DNA of 35,384 nt from Lentisphaeria bacterium (GTDB lineage Bacteria > Verrucomicrobiota > Lentisphaeria > Victivallales > UBA1829): positions 1 through 35,384 of the forward strand of contig JAFVTF010000092.1 in the NCBI GenBank assembly GCA_017503375.1, read 5' to 3'. The position numbers and the translations under genes are program-made. The notes beneath the pieces are model-generated. The model was not told the origin of the DNA. It ran no database searches and worked only from the letters and a program-made list of their open reading frames with translations. Shown piece by piece: positions 1 to 9,165 of this stretch. How positions within the stretch are numbered: position 1 is the stretch's first letter; each line of letters opens with the position of its first letter.

Positions 1-141
1 GATTTTTACATCGTAAAAATCGGAATGCCGCAAAAAGGTTTGAAAAAGGATGATGGGGTTCGGGGAAGAAGGGAAGAACTTTCCTCAAAAGTTTTTCCCT
101 TCTTCCCCGATCACAAATCAACCTTTATTGGGAACAGAGCT
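1..141 (+). repeat. Palindromic dispersed repeat, copy A (5' end outside window)
   Basis: This is the right-hand part of a repeat whose full copy lies at 23937-24140. It shows the second arm of an inner hairpin (AAAAATCGGAATGCC, 15-29), a large hairpin with arms GGGGAAGAAGGGAA (62-75) and TTCCCTTCTTCCCC (95-108), and the terminal GGGAACAGAGC (130-140). The left terminus lies beyond the window start. It ends about 55 bp beyond the 3' end of the EF-G-like gene, and on that gene's strand the big hairpin could act as a transcript end, although there is no clean U-tract. Confidence 0.85.
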
Positions 142-196
142 ATGAACAAAGCATTTTTCTGACGGTTCTGCCGGAGGATGGTCTGTTCTTGAAAGC

Positions 197-2239
197 TCAA
201 TTCTTCTTCATTTTTTCAGAAAGAGCAAGGGGAACAGATTGAAAATAAGTACCGGTAATATCGGGTGCTGTAAAACGGTGACTCCGCAGAGCTTTGGTAA
301 GTGCATCCAATTCTGAAAATGGAACAACGCCGCAGATCACGGATTTCCCATTCTCTTCTCCAATATCTGAAACAGAACCTCTGCAATTACAGAGAGACAT
401 CATACAATCGGCAAGAGTTTCCTTTTCTGGACGGATCTTTATTTCTGCTATCGGTTCCTGAAGCCTGGTTCCGACTTTTTCCGCAGCAGATTTCATGCAG
501 TCAAATCCGGCTTTTTTGAAATCCGCATCCTTTGTATCATCCGCTTCGGAAGAACATTCCAGAATATTCACCCGGAAGTCATCAAGAGGATAATGTTCGG
601 GAATTTGAACAGAGAAGACTGCTTCCAGAATACCTTCCCGGAGCGCAATAAGAGATGATTGCGGCACGTTTTGAGCTTCTGTACAGTCTGCAATCGTAAT
701 ACCGTTTCTGTCAACAGGCTCAAATTCCAGAACGCATATTCCATTTTCCGCCTTGCAGACCGTTGAATTATTCAATTTTTCCCGATAGAAAACTTCCGGT
801 TCAACATTAAACATGCTGCGGAGTTCTCCAATTTTATCCCAAGCTGCAGCGGCTGTGATTTTTCCTGTCAGATCATTGCTGATGAAAAACAAAGAAGAAA
901 TATTCAGCTTCATACATTCCAACTGTTCCACCAGACTGTCATACTCCTTTTTGTTTGAAAACGGTAAAGTAACTGCACATTCCGCTGCAGGAGGCGGTTC
1001 CGGCAGACTCAGCCGTACCGGACTCGTTTTACTGCAAAGGATATCTCCAGCCCCGAATTTGAAATGATTTTCCGATGAGATATCAAAATAACTTTCCGGA
1101 TATCTGCATGCACCTCTCAGTTCCCGGAAGTGATCATAATTTTCCCGGAAAGCAATTCCGATATCACCGCTGAAAATTACCGGGATATCTGAAAAAAAGA
1201 TATCTTTTCCTGTTTTGGAGTTGATCACCGGCACGGCTTTATCAAGAGTTCCGGACAAAACCCGGAAACAAGCTGTTCCCGGATCGTGAGAAAATACGAA
1301 TGCGGAAAACTTTCCGTCATCGCAGCAGTAACGGATCCCCGCCTTCTCAGCATGCTCTTTCCATTTCCCGGAAACATCTTCCGGAGAAGGCAGATAATTT
1401 ACGATTGCATCCAGAATCAGTTCTGGTCCATAAACAACACTGAAATTATGACGGCTGTGATATGGCTTTACGAAAAGGACCGGAACAATGTTTCCGGCAA
1501 TCACACTTTCCCGTAAAGCTTTCCGGAGGACATCCTTTGCGGGGAGCTGATTTCCGAGAAAACATTGCATGATCTCTTCATGCTCCTCTGCAACGGCAGC
1601 TGTGACAGCAAGATACGCATTATGAAGTGTTTCTGAAAATATTTCCGGAACAGGGGATTCATACAATCCGCCTTTGCCATCGTATTGAAAAAATTTCTGT
1701 TCAATAATATCAGCGAATCCGGTTTCATCAACCGGTACTGTCAACGGAACGGTATTGATCCTGTATTTTTTCCCGGCTTTTTCAATCTCTTTGAAAAAAT
1801 CAGCAGGTGATACCTGATTGTTCCCCTCAAGAATAATCATTCCGGGCATCTGATATTTCTCTCTCAAATCAAGAAATTTCTGCCATCGGGAATCAGTTTT
1901 TCCAACAGAATGGAACGGGAATACGGTGATCACACTGTCTGCCGCATAGGGGAAAAGATGTTTTTCAATAACGGTGTCATTGAACAGATTGTATTTGTAA
2001 TTTATCCCGCCTGACGGAATGCTGACGGTAATGATCTGACTCGGGTAAATGAAATTGACATCCGCCTCATCCGTCATCCAATCGATAGATGCCGGCGGTT
2101 CCGGATCATAACTTGCGATTGCATCATAAAGTATACTTGAGCCGAACGTTTCCGAACTGTTTATAAAGCCGATATTGCGGATTTGAGAAAGAGAAAATTT
2201 CCGATCTGCCGATACTGTAATTTGTGTTTTTTTTAACAT
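197..2239 (-). CDS. EF-G-like protein with degenerate GTPase domain
   Basis: This 680-residue protein aligns by eye along the whole of elongation factor G, which is about 700 residues. Recognisable EF-G blocks are RNIGF (21-25), IDWM (52-55), the EEIMQCFLGNQL/ALRESVIAGNIVPVLF region, DAIVNYLPSPEDV, a domain II segment (FSAFVFSHDPG, FRVLSG), a domain III segment ending SMFNVEPEVFYREKL, a domain IV segment (LIALREGILEAV) and a domain V segment (LQEPIAEIKIRPE, VVPFSELDALTKALRS). The nucleotide-binding motifs are absent. The P-loop equivalent reads NSSETFGSS (27-35) with no GK[ST], the DTPG position reads SIPSGG (73-78), and the NKMD position reads LEGNN (137-141). The domain IV tip histidine is also not evident. 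The ORF is uninterrupted and has an AAGGAG site (2249-2254) 9 nt before ATG, so it is probably an expressed paralogue and not a dead gene. It could be a ribosome-binding factor that no longer hydrolyses GTP; its function is unknown. Confidence 0.85.
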   Translation of the reverse strand: MLKKTQITVSADRKFSLSQIRNIGFINSSETFGSSILYDAIASYDPEPPASIDWMTDEADVNFIYPSQIITVSIPSGGINYKYNLFNDTVIEKHLFPYAADSVITVFPFHSVGKTDSRWQKFLDLREKYQMPGMIILEGNNQVSPADFFKEIEKAGKKYRINTVPLTVPVDETGFADIIEQKFFQYDGKGGLYESPVPEIFSETLHNAYLAVTAAVAEEHEEIMQCFLGNQLPAKDVLRKALRESVIAGNIVPVLFVKPYHSRHNFSVVYGPELILDAIVNYLPSPEDVSGKWKEHAEKAGIRYCCDDGKFSAFVFSHDPGTACFRVLSGTLDKAVPVINSKTGKDIFFSDIPVIFSGDIGIAFRENYDHFRELRGACRYPESYFDISSENHFKFGAGDILCSKTSPVRLSLPEPPPAAECAVTLPFSNKKEYDSLVEQLECMKLNISSLFFISNDLTGKITAAAAWDKIGELRSMFNVEPEVFYREKLNNSTVCKAENGICVLEFEPVDRNGITIADCTEAQNVPQSSLIALREGILEAVFSVQIPEHYPLDDFRVNILECSSEADDTKDADFKKAGFDCMKSAAEKVGTRLQEPIAEIKIRPEKETLADCMMSLCNCRGSVSDIGEENGKSVICGVVPFSELDALTKALRSHRFTAPDITGTYFQSVPLALSEKMKKN

Positions 2240-2533
2240 ATCCGTGAACTCCTTAATAAAATAAAATTCTCTGTTGACATAATACCGGAAAACTGAATTT
2301 TAAGGATATTTTTCACTACTGTCCGGTAACAATTACCTGAGTTAATTGAAATTGTCGGGACTTGTTATATATTAAAAACGCTCAAATCTTTAATATTAAA
2401 CACGAAAGCCCCTAACGATGTATTACAATAGCATATATATTCAACTTTTCAACTTCATTTCCTGATATCATTTTGAAAAAATCGTAAAAAACTATGGTGA
2501 AGAACCGATATCGCAATAACCGGAAAATCAAGA

Positions 2534-2661
2534 CACTGTTCCCATATAACTTGGTAAATCTTTCTGTCCTTTTATATTGTGGTCTTTACAATGTAAAAAT
2601 CGAAATGCCATCTTAAAGTTGAAATAGCAGAAGGATTTACCAACCTGTATGGGGAACAGTG
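2534..2661. repeat. Rearranged repeat copy: two left termini head to head
   Basis: The outer arms CACTGTTCCC (2534-2543) and GGGAACAGTG (2652-2661) are perfect inverted repeats. The similarity continues inward for about 33 bp (TTGGTAAATCTTTCTG against CAGAAGGATTTACCAA). Both halves match the left terminus of the full element at 23937, and the centre carries the TGTAAAAATCGAAATGCCAT segment. The large GGGGAAGAAGGG hairpin seen in other copies is missing. Confidence 0.8.
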
Positions 2662-2707
2662 CTATTTCTTTTGAGAAATCAGCCGGTAATTCCCCGGAAT
2701 GTCTCCG

Positions 2708-2734
2708 TTCACTCTGTACACTCTGTTCACTCCG
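2708..2734 (+). repeat. Three 9-nt imperfect tandem units
   Basis: TTCACTCTG, TACACTCTG and TTCACTCCG follow each other directly about 100 bp upstream of the LacI promoter. They may be slippage products or a protein-binding array; nothing in the sequence decides between these. Confidence 0.5.
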
Positions 2735-2831
2735 TACAAAACAGTTCTTCCAAAAACATAAAGGTTTTGCAACAGCCCCAAGTGACAATCTTGTCGGGAG
2801 CAACGCAATTTTTTTCAATTTTTTCAAGTTT

Positions 2832-2860
2832 TTGTTTGCATTTTCTCAATTACGTATTAT
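2832..2860 (+). promoter_or_regulatory. Putative sigma-70 promoter of the lacI-pilin-DUF4838 operon
   Basis: TTGTTT (2832-2837) and TATTAT (2855-2860) are separated by 17 bp. They lie 45 bp upstream of the regulator start and close to a small palindrome. Confidence 0.5.
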
Positions 2861-2877
2861 CTTATCACTTAATATGA

Positions 2878-2889
2878 TTAACAAGTTAA
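2878..2889. promoter_or_regulatory. Candidate operator TTAAC-AA-GTTAA
   Basis: A perfect 5-2-5 inverted repeat lies just downstream of the predicted start of transcription and 15 bp before the LacI-type gene. The position suits autorepression. The spacing differs from the TTAAC/GTTAA dyad at 17848-17872, so a shared regulator is not shown. Confidence 0.35.
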
Positions 2890-2904
2890 CCAGTAAGAGA
2901 TAAA

Positions 2905-3972
2905 ATGAAAAAACAATCAACGATACGTGATGTTGCGCAGTCTGCGGGAGTAAGTATTGCCACAGTCAGCAACGTTCTGAAAGGGACCGGCCGTGTTTCT
3001 GAATCCACGATCAAACGGGTTTGGGAAGTCGTCAATGAGTTGAATTACACGCCGAATCCTTATTTTCAGAAATTGATACGGAAAGAACCTGCAGAACGGG
3101 AGCGGACCCGGCTTCTGATGCGTGTTTCCTATTGGCCCAGTCTTGCTCCTGTACACGATCAGGTTGAAAGAGAGCTGCTTTTTCAGTTTGATAAAGCATG
3201 CCGTGCAAAAAATTATCTTGGAACCAGCTATGTTTACCGTCATGAAAAAGGTTTCCAGTGCAGTCAGGTTGTCAATGGTTTGATCGATGGAGCGTTACTG
3301 TGTACCTCCCAATTGGACGTGATAGAATCTTTGAAGGGGCGGATTCCCACTGTACTGGTAAATGTTGAAGCATCAGAAAAAGAACTCGGTTTGCCAATTG
3401 TCCTTCCGGATTACGTTGCTGCTTATGATGAACTGATCAAAGAGATTCATTTACACGGGATTTGCGGAAAAGCATCGATGATACGCGGGATGGTCAGTAA
3501 TTGTAGAAAAAATGGACGGTTTGCGGAAAATAAAATAGATTTTTTCCGGATAGCTGCTGAAAAATATGGATATCAGGTACTGCCGGAACATTCAATAGAA
3601 TTTGAGACATCATCGGATGAGCCCGGAGAAAATGACGTTGCATTTATTGAACGTATCAAGAATATGATCCGGAAAGAAGGAGTCAGAATCCTCGCATTGA
3701 ATTCTCTAAATTTTACCTTGCTGCATCAGAATTTATTGAAAGCCGGACTCCGTTTTCCGGAAGATGCGATCTTGATTCCGGGGCTGATTGCTGATTATTC
3801 AGCACCAGGAGTGATTCCTGCTGTACCGGATTATGCCAAACTGTTTGAAAAATCCGTGGAAGTTCTGGATTCTTATTTAAACGGAACAGAATCCGAAATC
3901 AGGAAATTTTTTGTGCCGCTCAAAAGCATAGATTATTCCGGTATTTTTAATTTAAAAAACGAAAGGAGATAA
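2905..3972 (+). CDS. LacI-family transcriptional regulator
   Basis: This is a 355-residue protein. The N-terminal helix-turn-helix is typical of LacI ([12 protein letters not shown], then [10 protein letters not shown], residues about 6-27) and is followed by the hinge-region segment [15 protein letters not shown]. The remainder has the length and layout of a periplasmic-binding-protein-like ligand domain. The family senses sugars or related metabolites and represses nearby genes. The stop codon is separated by a single base from the ATG of the pilin-like gene, so the regulator is the first cistron of the operon that it probably controls. An AAGAGA-like ribosome site precedes ATG; no better start is visible. 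The effector cannot be read from the sequence. Confidence 0.92.
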   Translation: MKKQSTIRDVAQSAGVSIATVSNVLKGTGRVSESTIKRVWEVVNELNYTPNPYFQKLIRKEPAERERTRLLMRVSYWPSLAPVHDQVERELLFQFDKACRAKNYLGTSYVYRHEKGFQCSQVVNGLIDGALLCTSQLDVIESLKGRIPTVLVNVEASEKELGLPIVLPDYVAAYDELIKEIHLHGICGKASMIRGMVSNCRKNGRFAENKIDFFRIAAEKYGYQVLPEHSIEFETSSDEPGENDVAFIERIKNMIRKEGVRILALNSLNFTLLHQNLLKAGLRFPEDAILIPGLIADYSAPGVIPAVPDYAKLFEKSVEVLDSYLNGTESEIRKFFVPLKSIDYSGIFNLKNERR

Positions 3973-3973
3973 G

Positions 3974-4669
<696 letters not shown>

Positions 4670-4684
4670 CACCAGGATATATTT

Positions 4685-7657
4685 ATGAACAAAAAATTAA
4701 TTATTTCAGCCGGGTTGCTTTTTGCAGTTGTCTTTGTTCAGGCATCAAAAATGCCGGAACTGTATTTCAATCCACCGCCGCGGAAGATCAAAATTGAGAA
4801 AAATGCAAAACAGTTTTTTGCAGAAAACGGAAAAATTTATTTCGGGATCGTTGTTCCAGACGAAGCCGGAGGTCCTGCCAAATTTGCCGCAGAGGAACTG
4901 GCAAACTTTCTCGGAAAATCCCTGAATGCAAAAATCCCCGTTGCACAGCAGCGTGATCCGAACTGGAAACATGCAATTATTCTCGGGGATTCTGCTCTTT
5001 CCAGAAAGGCGGGACTTGATCTTTCCAAAGTTTCCCGTGACGGTTTTCTGATCCGCACGATCGGAAAAGATGTTTATATCGCCGGAATCGACGATAAGAA
5101 TGTTGATACAAAGAAGATCATTTCCAAGAGTCATTACTGGGGCGAAGAACCCATGAACCATCAGCGCGGAACAGTGTTTGGAGCTTATGATTTTCTGGAA
5201 CGTTTTGCCGGAATCCGTTTTTATATGCCCAATGAACTCGGAACAATTGTTCCGAAACTGAAAAAACTGGAAATTCCTGCTGTTGATATTTTTGACCGTC
5301 CGGACTGCATTGTGCGAACCACTACAGGTTTCGGTCTCATGAAGATCCGCAAGCTCCCCTGGATGGATTCCGATCTGACCAGCAGAGAGATTGGAAATTA
5401 TGCAAGTTTAAGAATGCGCGGCGGAACCAGAAATATCCCCAACTGTCACGGATTGCAGATGCTGGGATACTGGGTACGTTTCGGAAAAACAAATCCGGAA
5501 TATTTTGTACAGGATATCAAAGGAAAACGTCAGACAGGTCATCCCGGATTCATTTGTCTTTCCAGTAATATTACAAAAGAGATTATTGAAGATGCCAAAT
5601 CCGCATTGCGCGGGGAACCGCCGCAAAAACGGGGAATCGTCTGGTCCAACGGAAAATCTTCCGTCTCTTACTGGTTCCCCATGGTTTACAACAAGGATGG
5701 ATTTTTCAATGTTCATCTGATGGATGGAATGCAGCCCTGTTATTGCGAAAAATGCAAGGACCGTCCATACAATCCGGACCTTGTTTGGAAAATGACCGCT
5801 GATGTTGCAAAAGCAATCAAAAAAGACGGGATCAATGCATGGATCACACAGATGGGATATGCTCATTACAAAGAAGTTCCTCCTGTTGATCTTCCGGATA
5901 ACGTGCTTGTTCAGCTTGCATTCAACGGTCCTTATCAGTGGAGTGAACAGGATAAATTTACCGCTGAAAAGAAATTGATCCAAAAGTGGAATAAAAAACT
6001 GAATGGAAGAAATGTATGGCTCTGGGTTTATCTTGATATTACAGAAGACCCGAAAGGTAGTTCCAGTTTTTACTTCCCCGGAATCTCCCAGAACTGTCCT
6101 TATACCATTCACAAGTATTTCTCTTCTCTCAAAGGTGAAATCAGCGGAAGTTTTCTGGAAATGATGTATCCCGGCGTAAGAGACCTTGGAAACCTGTATA
6201 TCGGAATGCGTGTTCTTTGGGATAACTCAATGGATATCAATGCGGTCATGGATGAATATTACCGTTTGATGTTCGGTAAAGCTGCTCCGCTTATGAAATC
6301 TTATTTTGTCGAAGCGGAAAATATCTGGATCAACAAGGTCCGTTCCAAATCCTTTGATACGATCTTTGGACCCAAACCAATGAAACAGCCTTTCAGCAAA
6401 ATCTGGGAAGAATATTATCCTCCTCAGCTGCTGAAGAAATGGAGCCGGATTTTTGATCAGGCGGAAGCTGCCGTGAAGAACTCTCCGGAACATCTCGCCA
6501 GAGTGAAATTCTTCCGGAAACATTATCTTGATTCAGCCCTGAAACATTCTGCAGAATATTGGAAAACCAGAGGTCAGACAGAGATCCTTCAGGCAAATGT
6601 TCTGTCTGTGACAGATCCTGTTGTGATTGATGGAAAACTCAATGAAGAAGTCTGGAAGAAATCTGCTCAGCACTATCTTGGAAAATTCCGTTTTGGCGGT
6701 GTCACTCCGATCCGTGCATCTGTGAGAGTTCTGCGTGATGAAAAGAATCTATATTTCGGATTTGAAAGCATAGACCCGGAACACGCAAAACTGGAAACCG
6801 GAAAAGTCCAGTTGCCCGGACAGGATATGGCAACTTTTGCAACCTTTGAAGTTATGCTGAATCCCAGCGGAGACAAGGAAAATGTTACGCAATTCATGAT
6901 TACTCCTTCCGGACGGCATCTTGGAATCCATCATCCGAAAGCAAGAAAGTTCACAACCGGATATAAGGTTGCAACAAATAACGGAACTGACCGCTGGACA
7001 GCCGAGCTTGCTGTTCCCCTTTCAATGCTCAAGAATATGAAAAAAGGCGGATTCCCGGCAAACTTCTCCTATAACCGTCAACTCAAAAATACAAAACCCT
7101 GCACGGATTTGTATTCCTGGTCTCCCTATCTGACAAGAATGTTCATGGAACCGGATCACTTTGCAAAGCTTGTATTGGGCGATGAGAAAAACACAAACCT
7201 GATGGAAGAGTATGATTTCAACGGTTTGAAGCGCGTTGGACGGCTGATTGGAAAATGCTGGGGTGTCGGCGAACTTCATAAAGAATCAAAGATCTATCTG
7301 GATCAGACAAACTTTGTTACCGGCGGACAATCTGTTTGTCTCACTTCAACAGCTGATGTGGGAGACAAAGCAACTGCACGGCTCGGATATTTGAAATCCC
7401 CGAAATTGGAACCCGGCAAAAAATACCGTGTTTCCATGTACGTGAAGGGGGATCTTGCACCGGGATCTTTTGCAGATGCCAGAGTCTGGTATGGAAAAAC
7501 ATTGATGATTCCATCTGCCCGTTTGAACGGAAAGTTCCCCTGGACGAAGATTTCCGGTGAATTTACCGCAATGAAACCAAGCTGCGGCTTTGGAATCTCT
7601 CTCTGGGGCAAAGGAACGTTGAACATAGACCACATTGTTTTCCAGAAGATTGATTGA
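4685..7657 (+). CDS. Secreted DUF4838 protein with CBM9-like and C-terminal carbohydrate-binding-like domains
   Basis: This 990-residue protein has a signal peptide (NKKLIISAGLLFAVVFVQA). Residues about 35-180 resemble the alpha/beta N-domain found before GH20-type barrels (AAEELANFLGK, IILGDS). The central part, about 190-620, matches DUF4838, with CYCEKCKDRP and SFLEMMYPGVRDLGNLYIG. Residues about 640-830 form a CBM9-like/DOMON-like sandwich (VVIDGKLNEEVWKKS, DEKNLYFGFES). The last 140 residues look like a further jelly-roll carbohydrate-binding module (SPKLEPGKKYRVSMYVKGD). DUF4838 proteins are regarded as putative glycan-active enzymes, but I cannot assign a substrate. It is the last gene of the operon and is followed by a strong terminator. 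Confidence 0.88.
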   Translation: MNKKLIISAGLLFAVVFVQASKMPELYFNPPPRKIKIEKNAKQFFAENGKIYFGIVVPDEAGGPAKFAAEELANFLGKSLNAKIPVAQQRDPNWKHAIILGDSALSRKAGLDLSKVSRDGFLIRTIGKDVYIAGIDDKNVDTKKIISKSHYWGEEPMNHQRGTVFGAYDFLERFAGIRFYMPNELGTIVPKLKKLEIPAVDIFDRPDCIVRTTTGFGLMKIRKLPWMDSDLTSREIGNYASLRMRGGTRNIPNCHGLQMLGYWVRFGKTNPEYFVQDIKGKRQTGHPGFICLSSNITKEIIEDAKSALRGEPPQKRGIVWSNGKSSVSYWFPMVYNKDGFFNVHLMDGMQPCYCEKCKDRPYNPDLVWKMTADVAKAIKKDGINAWITQMGYAHYKEVPPVDLPDNVLVQLAFNGPYQWSEQDKFTAEKKLIQKWNKKLNGRNVWLWVYLDITEDPKGSSSFYFPGISQNCPYTIHKYFSSLKGEISGSFLEMMYPGVRDLGNLYIGMRVLWDNSMDINAVMDEYYRLMFGKAAPLMKSYFVEAENIWINKVRSKSFDTIFGPKPMKQPFSKIWEEYYPPQLLKKWSRIFDQAEAAVKNSPEHLARVKFFRKHYLDSALKHSAEYWKTRGQTEILQANVLSVTDPVVIDGKLNEEVWKKSAQHYLGKFRFGGVTPIRASVRVLRDEKNLYFGFESIDPEHAKLETGKVQLPGQDMATFATFEVMLNPSGDKENVTQFMITPSGRHLGIHHPKARKFTTGYKVATNNGTDRWTAELAVPLSMLKNMKKGGFPANFSYNRQLKNTKPCTDLYSWSPYLTRMFMEPDHFAKLVLGDEKNTNLMEEYDFNGLKRVGRLIGKCWGVGELHKESKIYLDQTNFVTGGQSVCLTSTADVGDKATARLGYLKSPKLEPGKKYRVSMYVKGDLAPGSFADARVWYGKTLMIPSARLNGKFPWTKISGEFTAMKPSCGFGISLWGKGTLNIDHIVFQKID

Positions 7658-7678
7658 ATGAATCAGTTCTTTTCCTGG

Positions 7679-7708
7679 CGGAGTCCGTTACGGGCTCCGC
7701 TTTTTTTT
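7679..7708 (+). terminator. Rho-independent terminator of the DUF4838 operon
   Basis: A GC-rich 10-bp stem, GCGGAGTCCG against CGGGCTCCGC with one G-T wobble and a 2-nt TA-type loop, is followed by eight T residues at 7701-7708. It begins 21 bp after the DUF4838 stop codon. Confidence 0.93.
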
Positions 7709-7709
7709 G

Positions 7710-7870
7710 GTATGCGCGGCACGCGCATTGACTCGTCGGTGAAAGTCCGATACAGATGTGTCAGCAGGACCTGTTAGTGAAAGCCAAGGGTGTCCATCGT
7801 GAGGTGGAATCTGAAAGAAGGCAATAGCAAAATCCCGGTCTGACGAACAGAAACCGCATATAAAGCATAT
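7710..7870 (+). mobile_element. Group II intron 5' remnant (domain I region)
   Basis: The stretch contains hallmark domain I sequences of bacterial group II introns in the expected order: GTCGGTGAAAGTCCGA, CAAGGGTGTCCATCGTGAGG, TGGAATCTGAA, then GGTCTGACGAACAGAAACC and GCATATAA. A short stem (TGCGCGGCACGCGCA) stands at the likely 5' end. No reverse transcriptase ORF and no domain V/VI follow. The remnant breaks off into a repeat terminus after about 160 bp. It sits directly behind a terminator hairpin, a favoured target for some intron classes. The precise class was not determined. Confidence 0.8.
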
Positions 7871-7894
7871 ACAAGGGAACAGAACCAAAGTTAA

Positions 7895-7930
7895 GTAGAA
7901 GGTTTTACCAACCCGCATGGGGAACGGAAC
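7895..7930 (-). repeat. Single terminal fragment of the dispersed repeat
   Basis: GTAGAAGG, TTTACCAACCC and GGGGAAC match, in reverse orientation, the left terminus of the full element at 23937-23980. A related GGGAACAGAACC lies at 7875-7886. The fragment directly abuts the truncated group II intron. Confidence 0.7.
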
Positions 7931-7938
7931 AATGTTTT

Positions 7939-8949
7939 TTACTTGATAACCGGAATGTTTTTCACATTGATCAGTTCAATATCCACCAGTTCGTTGATCG
8001 TCATTTCCGGATTTTTGATTTTTTTCAGCAGTTTCCGGAATGCGATCCCGCCGATCCGGAACGGATGTTGTTCCACCGTTGCGATCGGACAGCAGGAGAC
8101 GATTTCCGGAATATTTCCGATTCCGGTCATGGCGATTTTTCCTTCCCACGGGATCCCGCTCCGCTGCATACTCTTGATCATACGGAAAATATCATCATCG
8201 GAACACGCAGAGATTGCAGTAAAGCCGGGAAATTTTTTCTGGATCTGTTTGAGAATCATATTGGATTCTCCCTGAGTGAAATCCATGGAAACAAAAGTTC
8301 TTTCTTTGTAATCAGTAATTCCGGCCTCTTTCATTGCATCATAAAAACCGTCAAGACGCTTCGGGTTATTCATATAATGAAAAAGAATTGCGATATTGCG
8401 GTGTCCGCGTGCAATGATCTCCCGCATGAGCTGATATCCGGCGGCATAAGAATCACATGCCACATAATCCGGATATTTGATTTCGCCGTTCTGATCTTCC
8501 AGATAGACAACCGGTTTTTTCATTTCCGGAAGCAAGCCGAACGACGATGTCAAAATTCCGTCAATACTGGAATTGTTCAGAGATTGAAGAACGGAATGAA
8601 ATTGTTCAATTGTCGGAGTGACAACGCTCATGAGGGAATTATTTTCCAGAGCGGCGGTTTGAATGCCGTGTCCGAGTTTTGCAAAATAACTGTGTTTCAA
8701 GGAGCCGAGATACACGACATGGTGACGGGGAAACTTTATTGTTGAGCATACAATTGTGCCTTTTCCTCCTCTGCCGCGTTCGAGCAGACCTTCTGTAACG
8801 AGTAAAGTTACGGCTTTATTAGCCGTTTTTTTATTGACGTTGAACCGGTCCGAGAGTTCATATTCAGAAGGAAAACGGGAATTGACTGGATATTTTCCCT
8901 CTGCCAGTTCCTGTTTCAAGATTTCAACGATAGATTCTGTTTTTCCCAT
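7939..8949 (-). CDS. GntR-type repressor with LacI-like sensor domain
   Basis: An N-terminal winged helix of the GntR type (SRFPSEYELSDRFNVNKK, then LLVTEGLLERGRGGKGT) is followed by a periplasmic-binding-like C-terminal domain (VDIELINV near the end), the arrangement of AraR-like sugar repressors. A longer reading frame starts at 8991, but GGAG at 8956-8959 lies 6 nt before the ATG at 8949, so the 336-residue form beginning MGKTESIVEIL is preferred. The gene diverges from the operon starting at 9166, and two matching operator candidates lie between them. It probably controls that operon and itself in response to a sugar released by the encoded enzymes; the ligand is unknown. Confidence 0.9.
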   Translation of the reverse strand: MGKTESIVEILKQELAEGKYPVNSRFPSEYELSDRFNVNKKTANKAVTLLVTEGLLERGRGGKGTIVCSTIKFPRHHVVYLGSLKHSYFAKLGHGIQTAALENNSLMSVVTPTIEQFHSVLQSLNNSSIDGILTSSFGLLPEMKKPVVYLEDQNGEIKYPDYVACDSYAAGYQLMREIIARGHRNIAILFHYMNNPKRLDGFYDAMKEAGITDYKERTFVSMDFTQGESNMILKQIQKKFPGFTAISACSDDDIFRMIKSMQRSGIPWEGKIAMTGIGNIPEIVSCCPIATVEQHPFRIGGIAFRKLLKKIKNPEMTINELVDIELINVKNIPVIK

Positions 8950-8994
8950 ATTCAGCTCCATATTCAGAATGTTTTTGATAATATAACGCATATT

Positions 8995-9007
8995 TTAAGT
9001 GGGTCAA
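8995..9007. promoter_or_regulatory. Candidate GntR operator, copy 1
   Basis: TTAAGTGGGTCAA shares AGTGGGTCAA with copy 2 at 9085-9099. It lies about 46 bp upstream of the repressor start and 30 bp upstream of the -35 box of the divergent operon. Confidence 0.5.
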
Positions 9008-9036
9008 GAAAAAAGTAAAAAAAACTTTATTGAATA

Positions 9037-9065
9037 TTGACAATCGCTCTGTTTTATGTTATAAT
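9037..9065 (+). promoter_or_regulatory. Consensus sigma-70 promoter of the 9166-17700 operon
   Basis: TTGACA (9037-9042) and TATAAT (9060-9065) are perfect consensus hexamers with the ideal 17-bp spacer. Such a strong promoter fits a repressor-controlled unit. Transcription would begin near 9072, ahead of operator copy 2. Confidence 0.88.
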
Positions 9066-9084
9066 ATGCTTGGAATATAACAAT

Positions 9085-9099
9085 GTTGAGTGGGTCAAC
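9085..9099. promoter_or_regulatory. Candidate GntR operator, copy 2
   Basis: GTTGA-GTGGG-TCAAC is a perfect 5-5-5 inverted repeat just downstream of the expected transcription start, a position where a bound repressor would block elongation. CAACATGTTG (9097-9106) overlaps it as a second small palindrome. Confidence 0.55.
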
Positions 9100-9165
9100 A
9101 TGTTGTTTTATGACATTATATTTCGACAGAAAAATCAAAAAAATAAAAATACAGGAGGCTATGCC

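Larger units (their letters stand above)
2240..2904. other. Non-coding intergenic stretch (665 bp)
   Basis: This AT-rich gap separates two divergent genes. It holds a rearranged repeat copy (2534-2661), three imperfect 9-nt tandem units (2708-2734) and the promoter of the LacI-type gene (2832-2860). No other structure stands out in 2255-2533. The short ORFs here lie inside the repeat and have no coding features. Confidence 0.7.

Noticed and set aside
2528..2903. Short frames of 72-99 codons on both strands
   Set aside because: They run through the palindromic repeat and the 9-nt tandem units and show no protein features.
7688..7918. A 76-codon minus-strand frame
   Set aside because: It is antisense to the terminator and group II intron remnant, with no coding signals.
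9037..9165. N-terminal extension of the small secreted protein
   Set aside because: It covers the promoter and operator, would bury the signal peptide, and the AGGAGG site supports the start at 9166.
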